Source: CAYXLW01 sp964466055 (GTDB lineage Bacteria; Patescibacteriota; Gracilibacteria; GCA-2401425). From it: a stretch of 64,000 nt of DNA. Each line of letters opens with the position of its first letter. Position 1 is the stretch's first letter. The position numbers were made by a program, and so were the translations under genes. Positions 34,694 through 43,148 of this stretch are shown here, piece by piece. The notes below the pieces were generated by a model, which saw only the letters and a list, made by a program, of their open reading frames with translations, ran no database searches and had not been told where the DNA came from. Location of the stretch: positions 1-64,000 of the forward strand of contig CAYXLW010000002.1 in the NCBI GenBank assembly GCA_964466055.1. Reading direction: 5' to 3'.

Positions 34694-34975
34694 ATGAATT
34701 TACCTACACCTGAAGAATTGGCAAAAGCAATTATGCAAACTTCTTTAACAGAAGAAGAAAAGCAGGAGATTTTCAGTAATTTACCATTTATAAGTGCATC
34801 AAAAATCATTGAAATTTATAATTTGTTACTCCAATTATATGAAGAGGAAAAGAAGTTTGTAAGAGAAGTAAAAAGAGTTGATTTGAAATATCAAATAAAA
34901 GTACAAGGGGTTATAGATAGAAAGAAGAAAGAAGAAAAAAATTTGGATGATAAAAACTTAAGCGTTTTGAAATAA
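34694..34975 (+). CDS. Small helical protein co-transcribed with the large membrane protein
   Basis: A 93-residue, helix-rich soluble protein with N-terminal PTPEELAKAIMQTSLTEEEK and a charged C-terminus (KKKEEKNLDDKN). Unknown family. It begins 14 bases after the stop of the 1480-residue protein and is followed by a strong terminator, so the two form an operon. A role as a partner or regulator of the large protein is the simplest idea. Confidence 0.6.
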   Translation: MNLPTPEELAKAIMQTSLTEEEKQEIFSNLPFISASKIIEIYNLLLQLYEEEKKFVREVKRVDLKYQIKVQGVIDRKKKEEKNLDDKNLSVLK

Positions 34976-35002
34976 TTTTTTGTAACAAAAAAATTATGTA
35001 AC

Positions 35003-35033
35003 AACCCCGTGGGTCGGTACTACCCATGGGGTT
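35003..35033. terminator. Strong bidirectional terminator hairpin
   Basis: AACCCCGTGGGT (35003-35014) pairs with ACCCATGGGGTT (35022-35033), 12 pairs with one G-T. The loop is CGGTACT. A-rich sequence precedes it, giving a T tract for the minus-strand transcript. It separates the convergent small helical gene and the truncated sugar-transferase-like gene. Confidence 0.75.
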
Positions 35034-35041
35034 TACTTGGT

Positions 35042-35809
35042 CTATTTATTCTTCAAGCTAATAACAGGAAGTTTCCCAATTTGAGACATAGATTCATTTT
35101 TATAAACACCAAGCAAGCTAGGTATTAATAAATAATCAATATTATTTACCTCAGCAAAATGAATTAAATTTAAGCTTTGTTCAATACAATCTGCTTGAAC
35201 AATAACTTCAATATTTTTTTCTTTAACAATCTCCTCAAGGGAGTTCATTTTACCAAGAACAGGAACTCCCAAAATTTCTTTTTTCTTTGTGCCATAAGCA
35301 TCTAAAATTGCGACTGGTTCATAGTACGGCTCATTTTTCTTGAAATTATAAATAGCTTCTTCAGCTGACTTATTAGCTCCAACGATGAGAGTTTTTTTTG
35401 TTCCAATTCCTTTTTTATAAATATGAAATTGTGCCACTCTAAATAACCAAGAATTTGCAATAAGTAAAACGTTAGCAATAGTCCAAACATAAACAAGTAT
35501 TAGCCTAGAAAAGAAGATGTCACGTTTATAAAAGAAAATAAGAACAAAAATTGTAATTCCAACTAAATTGGAATTAATAATAGTAAAAAATAATCTTCTT
35601 TTAGAAATAGGCTCTGAGCTATAAATTTTTTGAAAAAATAAGAAAAGCATCCATGCGATGCTTGTTGGAATGAAAATAGAAGCATAAGTATCAAATGGAA
35701 AATCTGTGCTAAAAATAAAACCTACTCTTAAAAAATAAGCTAGTATAAAAGAAATAAGGATTAAAATGAAGTCTATAAATGCTTTAGTGGTTTTGATAAT
35801 AAATGGCAT
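35042..35809 (-). CDS. Truncated polyprenyl glycosylphosphotransferase-like membrane protein
   Basis: A 255-residue protein matching only the first half of WbaP/WcaJ-type sugar transferases: four N-terminal membrane helices and a cytosolic Rossmann-like domain (KKTLIVGANKSAEEAIYNF, PVAILDAYG, GVPVLGKMNSLEEIV). It stops at GKLPVISLKNK, exactly where the full-length paralogue (48017-49393) continues into its catalytic transferase domain. Downstream DNA holds only the terminator, so no remnant of the catalytic half remains. It may be a regulatory or scaffold subunit or a degraded gene; the absence of disabling mutations argues for the first. Confidence 0.7.
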   Translation of the reverse strand: MPFIIKTTKAFIDFILILISFILAYFLRVGFIFSTDFPFDTYASIFIPTSIAWMLFLFFQKIYSSEPISKRRLFFTIINSNLVGITIFVLIFFYKRDIFFSRLILVYVWTIANVLLIANSWLFRVAQFHIYKKGIGTKKTLIVGANKSAEEAIYNFKKNEPYYEPVAILDAYGTKKKEILGVPVLGKMNSLEEIVKEKNIEVIVQADCIEQSLNLIHFAEVNNIDYLLIPSLLGVYKNESMSQIGKLPVISLKNK

Positions 35810-35911
35810 GGTCAGAGATTAGAGTTTAGATGGAATGAGTAGAGAATTGATTTTTAAAAGATAAGCTTCAAGTTATCAACTTGTTATTATTATCATTTCT
35901 TAATTGATTAT

Positions 35912-36889
35912 TTATTGATCATTATTTTTATCTTCTTCATCTTTTTTAATCTCCTCATCGACTTGTTCAACTTTTTCAATTTCCTCAAGGATAATATCCA
36001 CCTTTACTTCTTTGCTCCCAGTAATTTCAGTATTTAGCGGAGGTATGATTTTTACAGATAAAGTTTTAGTTTCTTCAATTTGTGATATATCTATTTCTTT
36101 TGTTTGAACATAATCAACTCCGTTTAAAATATGTTTTTTAGCTCTAATTTCTGTTATGTTAGGATATACTGTGATTGATTTTACATAGTAATTTTCTTTT
36201 TCAAGTTTACCTGTTACATTTGGTTTTACTCCAATAATCTTCGTATCTGTAACTTGTGAAAGTTCAGCTTTTATTTCAATGTTTTCAGGTATGATTTCAA
36301 TGTCTTTAATAATGGAATCTTTACTATCGTATGCTCTTAAATTTACTTTCTTTTGGAAAGAATCTTGTTCTCCATTGAATTTTAATATTGCTTTTATTTG
36401 AGTTATTTTATTTAAGATTGTTTCTCCCGCCTTAATTGTTACTTCACTAACTTCTGGTTGTATGTTTTCAACTATAAAATTTTCAGAGACTTCTCCCTCA
36501 GTTTTTATTTCGATTTTCATTATTTTCTCTTTTTCTTCCTCCAATATAACTTCAATTTCTTTTGGACTAAAAGAAACAATTCTTATTTTAGGGTTTTCAC
36601 TTTTTACTTCTATAGGGAATAAGCGTGTTCCCATTTGAGCTTTAGAAAAATCTATAAATGCTTGGAAATCTTCTTGAGTGGTGGTTTTAAGTATCTCTTT
36701 AGTAGTATCAATTCTTATTGTTACAGGAGGAATTTCTGAACTTATAAAAAGGGTTTCAGGGACATTAAAATGCTTTATTGGGATTTCATCTTCAAACACC
36801 TTTATATTTTGTTGAGTACTTATAACTGCTAGCCAAAATATAAGAGAGGCAATAAGTGATAAGAAAACTAATCCAATATTTTTCCACAT
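35912..36889 (-). CDS. cdaR: CdaR-like YbbR-domain protein, regulator of the diadenylate cyclase
   Basis: A 325-residue membrane-anchored protein. One N-terminal helix (GLVFLSLIASLIFWLAVIS) is followed by repeated beta-rich YbbR domains outside the membrane, and a Glu/Lys/Asp-rich tail. In known bacteria CdaR binds and modulates CdaA. The gene is 17 bases downstream of cdaA on the same strand, which supports the assignment. The usual third member, glmM, is not next in line. Confidence 0.82.
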   Translation of the reverse strand: MWKNIGLVFLSLIASLIFWLAVISTQQNIKVFEDEIPIKHFNVPETLFISSEIPPVTIRIDTTKEILKTTTQEDFQAFIDFSKAQMGTRLFPIEVKSENPKIRIVSFSPKEIEVILEEEKEKIMKIEIKTEGEVSENFIVENIQPEVSEVTIKAGETILNKITQIKAILKFNGEQDSFQKKVNLRAYDSKDSIIKDIEIIPENIEIKAELSQVTDTKIIGVKPNVTGKLEKENYYVKSITVYPNITEIRAKKHILNGVDYVQTKEIDISQIEETKTLSVKIIPPLNTEITGSKEVKVDIILEEIEKVEQVDEEIKKDEEDKNNDQ

Positions 36890-36906
36890 AATAATTTAGA
36901 TTTATT

Positions 36907-37710
36907 TTATAAATTATCTTCTAAATATTTTTCCAAGTCGGCTATTTTATCTTTTGGTAAAAACTCACCATTTTGTGCAACTGAAAATACTCCTCGTTCT
37001 TCAGAGGTAATTATTACTACAGCATCTGTCATTTCAGATAATCCTAATGCGGCTTTATGTCGTGTCCCATAAATATAATCTTGAGCACTATGGGTAAAAG
37101 GAAGAACAGCTCCTGCGGAGATAATATAATTTTTTTTTATGATTACAGCACCATCATGTAATGGAGATTTTGGGAAAAATATGTTTAATAAAAGTTCTTT
37201 CGTTAAATCTGCATTTAGCATTACTCCTGTTTCTGCATAAATTAACAGGGGAGAAGTTTTTTCTATTGCAATAATGCTTCCATGTCTTTTTTCAGCAAGT
37301 ATATTAACAGCTTGCTTAATAGCTTTTATGAGCTTATGACGAGCTGAGTGTTTTCTTCTTTTAAAAAATATAAAAGGGGAGTGTCCTATTTTTTCAAATA
37401 ATTGTCTTATTTCTTGTTGAAACATCAATGGAATACTAATTATAAGAAGTAGCAAGAGTCCTTGTAAAATTATTTTTGATGCCACTAAATTAAAATTTTG
37501 GCTTATAAAAAATAGTGTTCCGAATATTAGTGTAGTTACCATAACTTGTATGGCATGTATTTTTACTATGGATCTAAATATTATGTATATAATTATTGTT
37601 ACTAGTAATATATCTATTATAACTTCAGTTGTACTGAAGATGGAGAAATCTATTTCCCCAAATAAGAAGTATATACTGTCAAAAAATTTCTGCTCTAAAA
37701 AATTCAACAT
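36907..37710 (-). CDS. cdaA: Membrane diadenylate cyclase CdaA
   Basis: CdaA makes c-di-AMP from two ATP. The 267-residue protein has three N-terminal membrane helices (to about residue 95) and the DisA_N catalytic domain with DGA at 186-188 in SPLHDGAVII and the RHR-type motif as RHK at 217-219 in YGTRHKAALG, followed by MTDAVVIITSEERG. The RHR to RHK change is conservative. It begins a two-gene unit with cdaR. Possible degrading enzymes are the DHH/DHHA1 proteins at 1540 and 10945. Confidence 0.93.
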   Translation of the reverse strand: MLNFLEQKFFDSIYFLFGEIDFSIFSTTEVIIDILLVTIIIYIIFRSIVKIHAIQVMVTTLIFGTLFFISQNFNLVASKIILQGLLLLLIISIPLMFQQEIRQLFEKIGHSPFIFFKRRKHSARHKLIKAIKQAVNILAEKRHGSIIAIEKTSPLLIYAETGVMLNADLTKELLLNIFFPKSPLHDGAVIIKKNYIISAGAVLPFTHSAQDYIYGTRHKAALGLSEMTDAVVIITSEERGVFSVAQNGEFLPKDKIADLEKYLEDNL

Positions 37711-37834
37711 TTTAAATTTATAATTTTTTCCTTATTTTAATCCTAAATGAGCTTTTTGTAATGTCAAGAAATATTGTTGATTAATAGGATCAAGGTGATA
37801 AAATTTAGTTGGTTTATTTTTTAGATGAATATCT

Positions 37835-38290
37835 ATGCCAACAAAATATGTTCATACAAACATTATAAGTAAAAATTGGAAGAGTCTTGCTGATTTTTAT
37901 ATCAAAATTTTTGATTGTAAGACATTTTTGCCTGAGACTAAATTGTCAGGTGAATTTCTTGATAAAGGGACTGGGCTTAATGGAGCTTCCTTAAAAGGTA
38001 CAGCCTTGCTTTTGCCAGGCTATGAAAAAAGTGGTCCAACTTTAGAAATTTTTGAATATGAAACTAATGAAGCAAAGTTAGTGCCTCCTATGCCAAATCG
38101 TGAAGGTTTTGGGCATATTGCTTTTAGTGTTGATGATGTTGAGGTTATGGTTGATAGAGTGGTTGAGCTTGGTGGGAAGAAAATAGGAGAGGTTGCTAGT
38201 AAAGAATTTAAGAGTGGTTCGTTGATATTTACTTATGTGACTGATCCTGAGGGGAATATTATTGAGTTGCAGAAGTGGGAGGCGAAGTAA
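37835..38290 (+). CDS. Glyoxalase/VOC-family protein
   Basis: A 151-residue metal-dependent vicinal-oxygen-chelate protein. It has two beta-alpha-beta-beta-beta units: the first from KYVHTNIISKNWKSLADFYIKIF, the second from GFGHIAFSVDDVEVMVDRV, ending in the typical VTDPEGNIIELQKW. His7 (HTN), Glu in TLEIFE, His in GFGHIAF and the final Glu of NIIEL fit the metal positions. Family members include lactoylglutathione lyase and resistance proteins; the substrate cannot be assigned. It diverges from cdaA. Confidence 0.8.
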   Translation: MPTKYVHTNIISKNWKSLADFYIKIFDCKTFLPETKLSGEFLDKGTGLNGASLKGTALLLPGYEKSGPTLEIFEYETNEAKLVPPMPNREGFGHIAFSVDDVEVMVDRVVELGGKKIGEVASKEFKSGSLIFTYVTDPEGNIIELQKWEAK

Positions 38291-38365
38291 GTTTATTAAC
38301 ACTACGTGGGGAGATGTGTCCTATAAGGCACACCTTTTCCAGTAGTACTATAATTAACCTAAATT

Positions 38366-38430
38366 CCTGCTATTCCCGCGAAGGCGGGAATCCATTTTGG
38401 TTCTTTGTAAAACATAATTCTAGATTCCAG
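38366..38430. repeat. Family B-type palindromic repeat (diverged)
   Basis: The hairpin TTCCCGC/GCGGGAA with a GAAG loop (38373-38390) is followed by GAATCC, then TCTAGATTCCAGTCC on the right. It fits the core of family B. It lies in the 309-base gap between the VOC gene and the ctlX-type gene and creates a spurious 73-codon frame there. Confidence 0.55.
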
Positions 38431-38584
38431 TCCAAGTCCAAAATGATATATTTTATATCAAAATTTTTTACTTTAAATAAATTTAGAAATAGATAAAATT
38501 AAAATAACAACAAACTTAAACTTCTTAATTGAAACAGTTTGTGTATTAAAGTCTATAAAATTTTAATTTTTACACTACATTTTC

Positions 38585-38590
38585 TATAAT
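38585..38590 (+). promoter_or_regulatory. -10 element close to the ctlX-type start
   Basis: TATAAT ends 9 bases before the ATG at 38600, so transcription would begin about three bases before the start codon. No good -35 element is seen. It suggests a leaderless or nearly leaderless mRNA. Confidence 0.4.
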
Positions 38591-38599
38591 ATTTAAAAA

Positions 38600-39535
38600 A
38601 TGAAACAAATAACAAATACAATTCTAATGATTCGTCCAGTGGCATTTAGAATGAATGAACAAACTGCGGTGGATAATTACTACCAAAGTGCGCCTAATCT
38701 TTCTGCTTCAGAGGTACAAATTAAATCACTTGAAGAGTTTAATGGACTTGTTGAAAGTTTAAGAAATATTGGGGTTAATATAATTGTAGTAGAAGATACC
38801 GAAGAGCCAAATACTCCGGATTCTATTTTTCCTAATAATTGGGTTTCGTTTCATGAAAATGGAGCTGTTGTAACTTACCCTATGTTTGCTGAAAACAGGA
38901 GGCTAGAACGGAGAGAAGATATCTTTGAAATTGTAAAAAAAGAAGGGTTTGATATAAACAAAATTGTAGATTATTCAGATTATGAGAATGAAGAGATTTT
39001 CCTTGAAGGAACGGGTAGCATGGTTTTAGATAGAGAAAATAAAAAAGCTTATTGCTCTCTTTCAGAAAGATCAAATGAAGGTTTATTCTTAAAATTCTGT
39101 AGTGATTTTAATTATTTACCAATTGTCTTTAAATCTTATCAATCAGTGGGAAATGAAAAAAAACTTATTTATCATACCAATGTCATGATGTCTATTGCGG
39201 AAACATTTGCAGTGGTTTTTTTAGAAGGTATTTATGATGAGAAAGAGCGTGAAAATTTGATTAATAATTTAAATGAAAGTGGGAAAGAGATAATATCTAT
39301 TACCGAAAATCAAGTTAACAATTTTGCGGGGAACATGCTTCAAGTTATTGGTGCTAACGATAAAAGATACTTAATAATGAGTAAGTCTGCTTATAAAATT
39401 CTAACAGAAGAACAAATTATAAAGTTAAAATCCCATTGTGATATCATTTATAATGATGTTGGTACGATTGAAGATTGTGGTGGAGGTAGTGTTCGTTGTA
39501 CGATGGCAGAAGTGTTTTTAAAAAAAATAAAATAA
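38600..39535 (+). CDS. ctlX: Arginine deiminase-related hydrolase (CtlX type)
   Basis: A 311-residue member of the amidinotransferase/arginine deiminase superfamily, closest in pattern to the citrulline-utilisation hydrolase group. Catalytic residues are visible: the DSIFPNNWVSF segment (Asp, Asn), EGTGSMVLD (Glu), His192 in YHTNVMM and the nucleophile Cys300 in GGGSVRCTMAEVF. It probably hydrolyses a guanidino or ureido group, releasing ammonia. No other arginine or citrulline genes are close. The family assignment is good; the substrate is inferred. Confidence 0.82.
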   Translation: MKQITNTILMIRPVAFRMNEQTAVDNYYQSAPNLSASEVQIKSLEEFNGLVESLRNIGVNIIVVEDTEEPNTPDSIFPNNWVSFHENGAVVTYPMFAENRRLERREDIFEIVKKEGFDINKIVDYSDYENEEIFLEGTGSMVLDRENKKAYCSLSERSNEGLFLKFCSDFNYLPIVFKSYQSVGNEKKLIYHTNVMMSIAETFAVVFLEGIYDEKERENLINNLNESGKEIISITENQVNNFAGNMLQVIGANDKRYLIMSKSAYKILTEEQIIKLKSHCDIIYNDVGTIEDCGGGSVRCTMAEVFLKKIK

Positions 39536-39584
39536 CTAATTTTCTGCTTTAATTCTTTCGGAAGAGATAATTTATATTTGTGTT

Positions 39585-40364
39585 TTATAAGAAAAATTTT
39601 ACTCCAATTTTATAAATTAAAAAGGCGTATAAAACTACTATAAGAATAAAAAATATTTTCTTAGCAAGTTTTTCTGGGATCTTAAAAAATATTTTCATAC
39701 CAATGGTTCCAGCAAGAAAATTTACTACTAATAAACTAAAAAGGAGTTTCCATACAATTAAACCTGAGTGGGCATATAAAATAAGTGCTAGTAAGTAAGA
39801 AGGAAGTCCAATCATCTTTCTTATACCAATACTTGCAACAAATGAAATATTAAGAAAAGAAACTAAGAGAACAGAGAGAATAATCCCAATTCCTAATCCT
39901 GCAAATGCAATGTAAGCACCAGATAAAATCCCTAATATGATTAAAAATAAAACATTTTCCTTAGTAACTTCATCTTTACCGTCATCATTAGCAACAGGAG
40001 TTTTAGAAAATATAGAGTGAAGAAAATAAATTGTTATAAAGATTATTATGAGGATAAGGAGAAAATCTTCTGAAATACTGTCTAAAAAATGTTTCCCAAT
40101 AAAAATACCAATTAAATGAAAGGGGATAAGGAATAAACTTATTTTCCAGTATATTTTACTTTTTTTTGATAACTGAATAAATCCTGCAGATTGAGATCCA
40201 ATTGTTGATCCAACTATATGTGCGATAGCAATTTTAGGAGGAATTCCTAGTGCAATTAAAGCAGGAACACTTATTATACTTCCTCCTCCGAATGATACGC
40301 TATAACTTTCTGAAAGAAATGCGATGGTTAAAATAAGTCCGTAATCAATAGCTGATAAATCCAT
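39585..40364 (-). CDS. TauE/SafE-family (TSUP) membrane permease
   Basis: A 259-residue integral membrane protein with about eight hydrophobic segments. The family motifs are in place: the N-terminal SVSFGGGSIISVPALIALGIPPKIAIAHIVGSTIG and the second-half GLGIGIILSVLLVSFLNISFVASIGIRKMIGLPSYL repeat. TSUP proteins export sulfite, sulfoacetate or other sulfur organics; the substrate is unknown here. It converges with the ctlX-type gene and is followed on the same strand by no related gene. Confidence 0.85.
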   Translation of the reverse strand: MDLSAIDYGLILTIAFLSESYSVSFGGGSIISVPALIALGIPPKIAIAHIVGSTIGSQSAGFIQLSKKSKIYWKISLFLIPFHLIGIFIGKHFLDSISEDFLLILIIIFITIYFLHSIFSKTPVANDDGKDEVTKENVLFLIILGILSGAYIAFAGLGIGIILSVLLVSFLNISFVASIGIRKMIGLPSYLLALILYAHSGLIVWKLLFSLLVVNFLAGTIGMKIFFKIPEKLAKKIFFILIVVLYAFLIYKIGVKFFL

Positions 40365-40424
40365 AATAATTATATGTTATGAAACATGTTGTTTTCATAA
40401 GTAAATTAGCCTATTAAATTAATA

Positions 40425-41411
40425 TTAAACCTCTGAGTCTAGTTTATTTAAAACATTTTCTAACTCTTCAGGAAGCTCAGAATTTATTTTTATTTTTTTC
40501 TCAGTTTTAGGATGAGTAAACTCTAAAAAATAAGAATGAAGAAATATTCTTTTTAAACCAAAATTTTTAGAAATTTCTCGATTCTTATTAAAATCACCAT
40601 AATGTTCATCCCCCCAAAGTTCATGACTTTGAGATTTCATATGCACACGAATTTGGTGCATTCTTCCAGTTTCAAGTGTTACAGAAATTAAAGTGGCAAT
40701 ATCCCCAAATCTTTTAACAACCTCAAAATGTGTAATTGACATTTTTGCATTTTTACCACCTTTAGAAATAATAATTTTTGTACTTTTTTGATTTCCTTGA
40801 GTTCTTTCTAATGCAACTTTAATTGTGCCTTTATCTTCTTTTATATTACCATTAACAAGAGCATAATATTTTTTAGTAGTAGATTTTTCTTTCATCTGCT
40901 TGTTTAAGTTTTGCAAAGAAAGATTATTTTTAGCAAAAAGTAAAACTCCAGATGTTCCTAAATCTAAGCGATGAACAAGAGTTGGAGGAAAATCACATTC
41001 TCCAGTATGTGCTCTTGCTAAATCTAACATAGTTCTTCCATGGTAATGGTCAGTTCCAGGATGAACAGCAACTCCTGCTGGCTTATCTAAAACAAGAATA
41101 TCTTTGTCTTCAAATAAAACTTTAAAATTCTTCTTAAAAAAAGGAGATTCTTTAAGTTTTTTATAATCAACACCATTTGAATCTTTTGGTTTATCTTGAA
41201 TATCATCCTTAATATAAATTTCTAAAATATCTCCCTCTTTAACCTTCATATTTTCTTTTGCTCTATTCCCATTTAATTTTATGTTTTTTGTTCTCAAATT
41301 CTTATAAACAGCACTCATTGGCATATCAGGGAAAAAAGACCGAATAACTCTGTCAATTCTTTTGTTTGTGTGATTCTCGGTAATTGTGTATTTTTTACAC
41401 TTAAAAGACAT
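40425..41411 (-). CDS. RluC/RluD-family 23S rRNA pseudouridine synthase
   Basis: A 328-residue protein that isomerises uridines in large-subunit rRNA. It has an N-terminal S4 RNA-binding domain (KRIDRVIRSFFPDMPMSAVYKNLRTKNIKLNG) and the catalytic domain with VLDKPAGVAVHPG, the nucleophile Asp in LVHRLDLGTSG, and the TGRMHQIRVHM motif. The domain order fits RluC or RluD; which uridines are modified cannot be told. It is divergent from uppS, with the two 5' regions overlapping by about 70 bases at most. Confidence 0.9.
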   Translation of the reverse strand: MSFKCKKYTITENHTNKRIDRVIRSFFPDMPMSAVYKNLRTKNIKLNGNRAKENMKVKEGDILEIYIKDDIQDKPKDSNGVDYKKLKESPFFKKNFKVLFEDKDILVLDKPAGVAVHPGTDHYHGRTMLDLARAHTGECDFPPTLVHRLDLGTSGVLLFAKNNLSLQNLNKQMKEKSTTKKYYALVNGNIKEDKGTIKVALERTQGNQKSTKIIISKGGKNAKMSITHFEVVKRFGDIATLISVTLETGRMHQIRVHMKSQSHELWGDEHYGDFNKNREISKNFGLKRIFLHSYFLEFTHPKTEKKIKINSELPEELENVLNKLDSEV

Positions 41412-41478
41412 TGTTTCTGAATTGTTATTTACTTTGTTTTATGCTAATTTTGCTTGCGTAAATCATAATACAAAATTA

Positions 41479-42132
41479 ATGCATATAGCAATTATAATGG
41501 ATGGGAATAGAAGATGGGCAAAAAAAAATGGATGGAAGAAAATTCTTGGGCATAAAACAGGAATGGATGTTTTGGAGGAGGTTTTAGATTGGTGTCCGAA
41601 GTACAATATCGATGTATTCACCATATATGCGCTTTCTACGGAAAATCTAAAAAGGGATAATGAGGAGTTGAATAATTTATTTGATTTAATTAAAGAGTTT
41701 GCTCAAAAAAAAGATAGGTTTAAAAAAGATAATATCCAAGTGAAAATTATGGGAAGTATTGGAGATATAAGAAAAGATTCAGCAGAATCACTAAAAATTT
41801 TAGAGGAATTTACTAAAAATTGTGATGGGCTAAAATTCCAAATATGTGTTGCTTATGGAGGAAGAGATGAGATTGTAAGGAGTGTGAAAAATCTTATTAA
41901 AAACAAGGAAGATATTACAGAAGAAAGTATATCTAAAAATCTTGATTCTTCTCTTGAACCAGACTTAATTATTCGAACTGGAGGACATAAGCGTCTTTCA
42001 AATTTTTTAATGTGGCAATCAGCTTATAGTGATTTTTTATTTTTGGATAAAATGTGGCCAGAGTTTGAAGAGAAAGATTTAAAGGATGCGGTTGAATATT
42101 TAAAAAAAGAACAGAAAAACTTTGGTAAATAA
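41479..42132 (+). CDS. uppS: Undecaprenyl diphosphate synthase (cis-prenyltransferase)
   Basis: UppS extends farnesyl diphosphate to the C55 lipid carrier for cell-wall and polysaccharide synthesis. The 217-residue protein has MDGNRRWAKK with catalytic Asp8, IYALSTENLKRDNEEL, and the RTGGHKRLSNFLMWQSAYSDF and W-PEF motifs. RTGGH instead of RTSGE resembles archaeal and some bacterial cis-prenyltransferases. The start is ATG 41479, where the protein begins with the conserved HIAIIMDGNRR; a longer frame overlaps the opposite gene. Somewhat short for UppS (about 240-250). Confidence 0.93.
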   Translation: MHIAIIMDGNRRWAKKNGWKKILGHKTGMDVLEEVLDWCPKYNIDVFTIYALSTENLKRDNEELNNLFDLIKEFAQKKDRFKKDNIQVKIMGSIGDIRKDSAESLKILEEFTKNCDGLKFQICVAYGGRDEIVRSVKNLIKNKEDITEESISKNLDSSLEPDLIIRTGGHKRLSNFLMWQSAYSDFLFLDKMWPEFEEKDLKDAVEYLKKEQKNFGK

Positions 42133-42175
42133 AACTCTAACTTTTCTGTTCGTTACGACCTGCAAGTTTAGAGTT
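42133..42175. terminator. Hairpin between convergent uppS and fbp
   Basis: AACTCTAACTT (42133-42143) pairs with AAGTTTAGAGTT (42164-42175) with a one-base bulge and a 20-base loop. It fills almost the whole 49-base gap between two convergent genes, so it probably serves both. Confidence 0.5.
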
Positions 42176-42181
42176 ACATAC

Positions 42182-43102
42182 TTAAACTTTTTTATTTAAT
42201 TCTTCAACAGCTCTAATAACCTCATTTCTAGAACCAATAAAAATAGTGGATCTTTGATGTAGTTCTTCTATTTCAATATCCAAAATATCCCTGCCATTTT
42301 GATCTAAAGCAAGTCCTCCTCCTGCTTTTACTAAAAATGCAAGAGGGGCACATTCATAAAGAATACGCAATTTTCCGTTTGGATATTTTGAATGACTAGG
42401 ATATGAAAAAATCCCTTGAGTTTTACAAAAAATTGAATTTATATCAGGAACCATCCCTCCAGAATATCTCAGAGTTTTTTGTTCAATAATCCAGTCATTA
42501 ACAAGTTTCAAATATTTTTCATTCTCATGGCAAGCTCTTAAATTACCAGGAGAAAATATTTTTGTATCTTCATTAATTTTAATTTTTTTATGTGTAAGAA
42601 TGAATTCATTTTCATTATTTAAAGAGAATCCATAAACATCAGTTCCGAAACTTAAGAAAAAGGTTGTTCTTGGACCATATACAGCATATGCTGCCATTTT
42701 TTGATTTTTTCCTTTTTGCCCAATAAAACTTTTATCTTTATATACTCCAAAAATACTTCCAATAGTAAGGTTTGTGTCTATAAGACTAGACCCATCAAGG
42801 GGATCAAATGCTATGCAATATTCACCTTCATCATTTAGTTTAACTGAATCTTCTTCTTCTTCCGATGCATATGAATTTATATTTATATTCTTTTTAAGTT
42901 CTTCTTCAAGAAGTTTATTTGAAAGAATATCTAATGCCATTTGTTCATCTCCAGAAGCATTTTCTTTTCCAGATTCTGTTTTTCCCAGATTACAAGTATC
43001 AATATTTTTAGAAATCTTTTTAACTCCTTTAGATATTGTTAAAACAACGCTTTTTAGTGCTTCATCTTGTTCTGAATTTTTAAGAAAATCTGAAAGAAAC
43101 AT
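42182..43102 (-). CDS. fbp: Fructose-1,6-bisphosphatase class I
   Basis: Fbp removes the 1-phosphate of fructose 1,6-bisphosphate, a gluconeogenic step. The 306-residue protein has the metal-binding FDPLDGSSLIDTNLTIGSIFGVY block, the YASEEEED segment (Glu), the RYSGGMVPDINSIF region and the C-terminal KLRILYECAPLAFLVKAGGG. Length is slightly short of the family norm (about 330). Together with ppdK and split transketolase it outlines sugar synthesis. Identification is secure. Confidence 0.95.
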   Translation of the reverse strand: MFLSDFLKNSEQDEALKSVVLTISKGVKKISKNIDTCNLGKTESGKENASGDEQMALDILSNKLLEEELKKNININSYASEEEEDSVKLNDEGEYCIAFDPLDGSSLIDTNLTIGSIFGVYKDKSFIGQKGKNQKMAAYAVYGPRTTFFLSFGTDVYGFSLNNENEFILTHKKIKINEDTKIFSPGNLRACHENEKYLKLVNDWIIEQKTLRYSGGMVPDINSIFCKTQGIFSYPSHSKYPNGKLRILYECAPLAFLVKAGGGLALDQNGRDILDIEIEELHQRSTIFIGSRNEVIRAVEELNKKV

Positions 43103-43148
43103 GTGAAATCGTAAATTACGAGATGTGTATTTTGGACTATTTTCGAAA

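Noticed and set aside
38275..38496. 73-codon frame between the VOC and ctlX-type genes
   Set aside because: It overlaps the VOC 3' end and is created by the family B repeat; no protein-like conservation is apparent.
41386..41478. Longer N-terminus for UppS
   Set aside because: The extension overlaps the opposite-strand pseudouridine synthase start and is not conserved in type; the family begins at MHIAIIMDGNRR.
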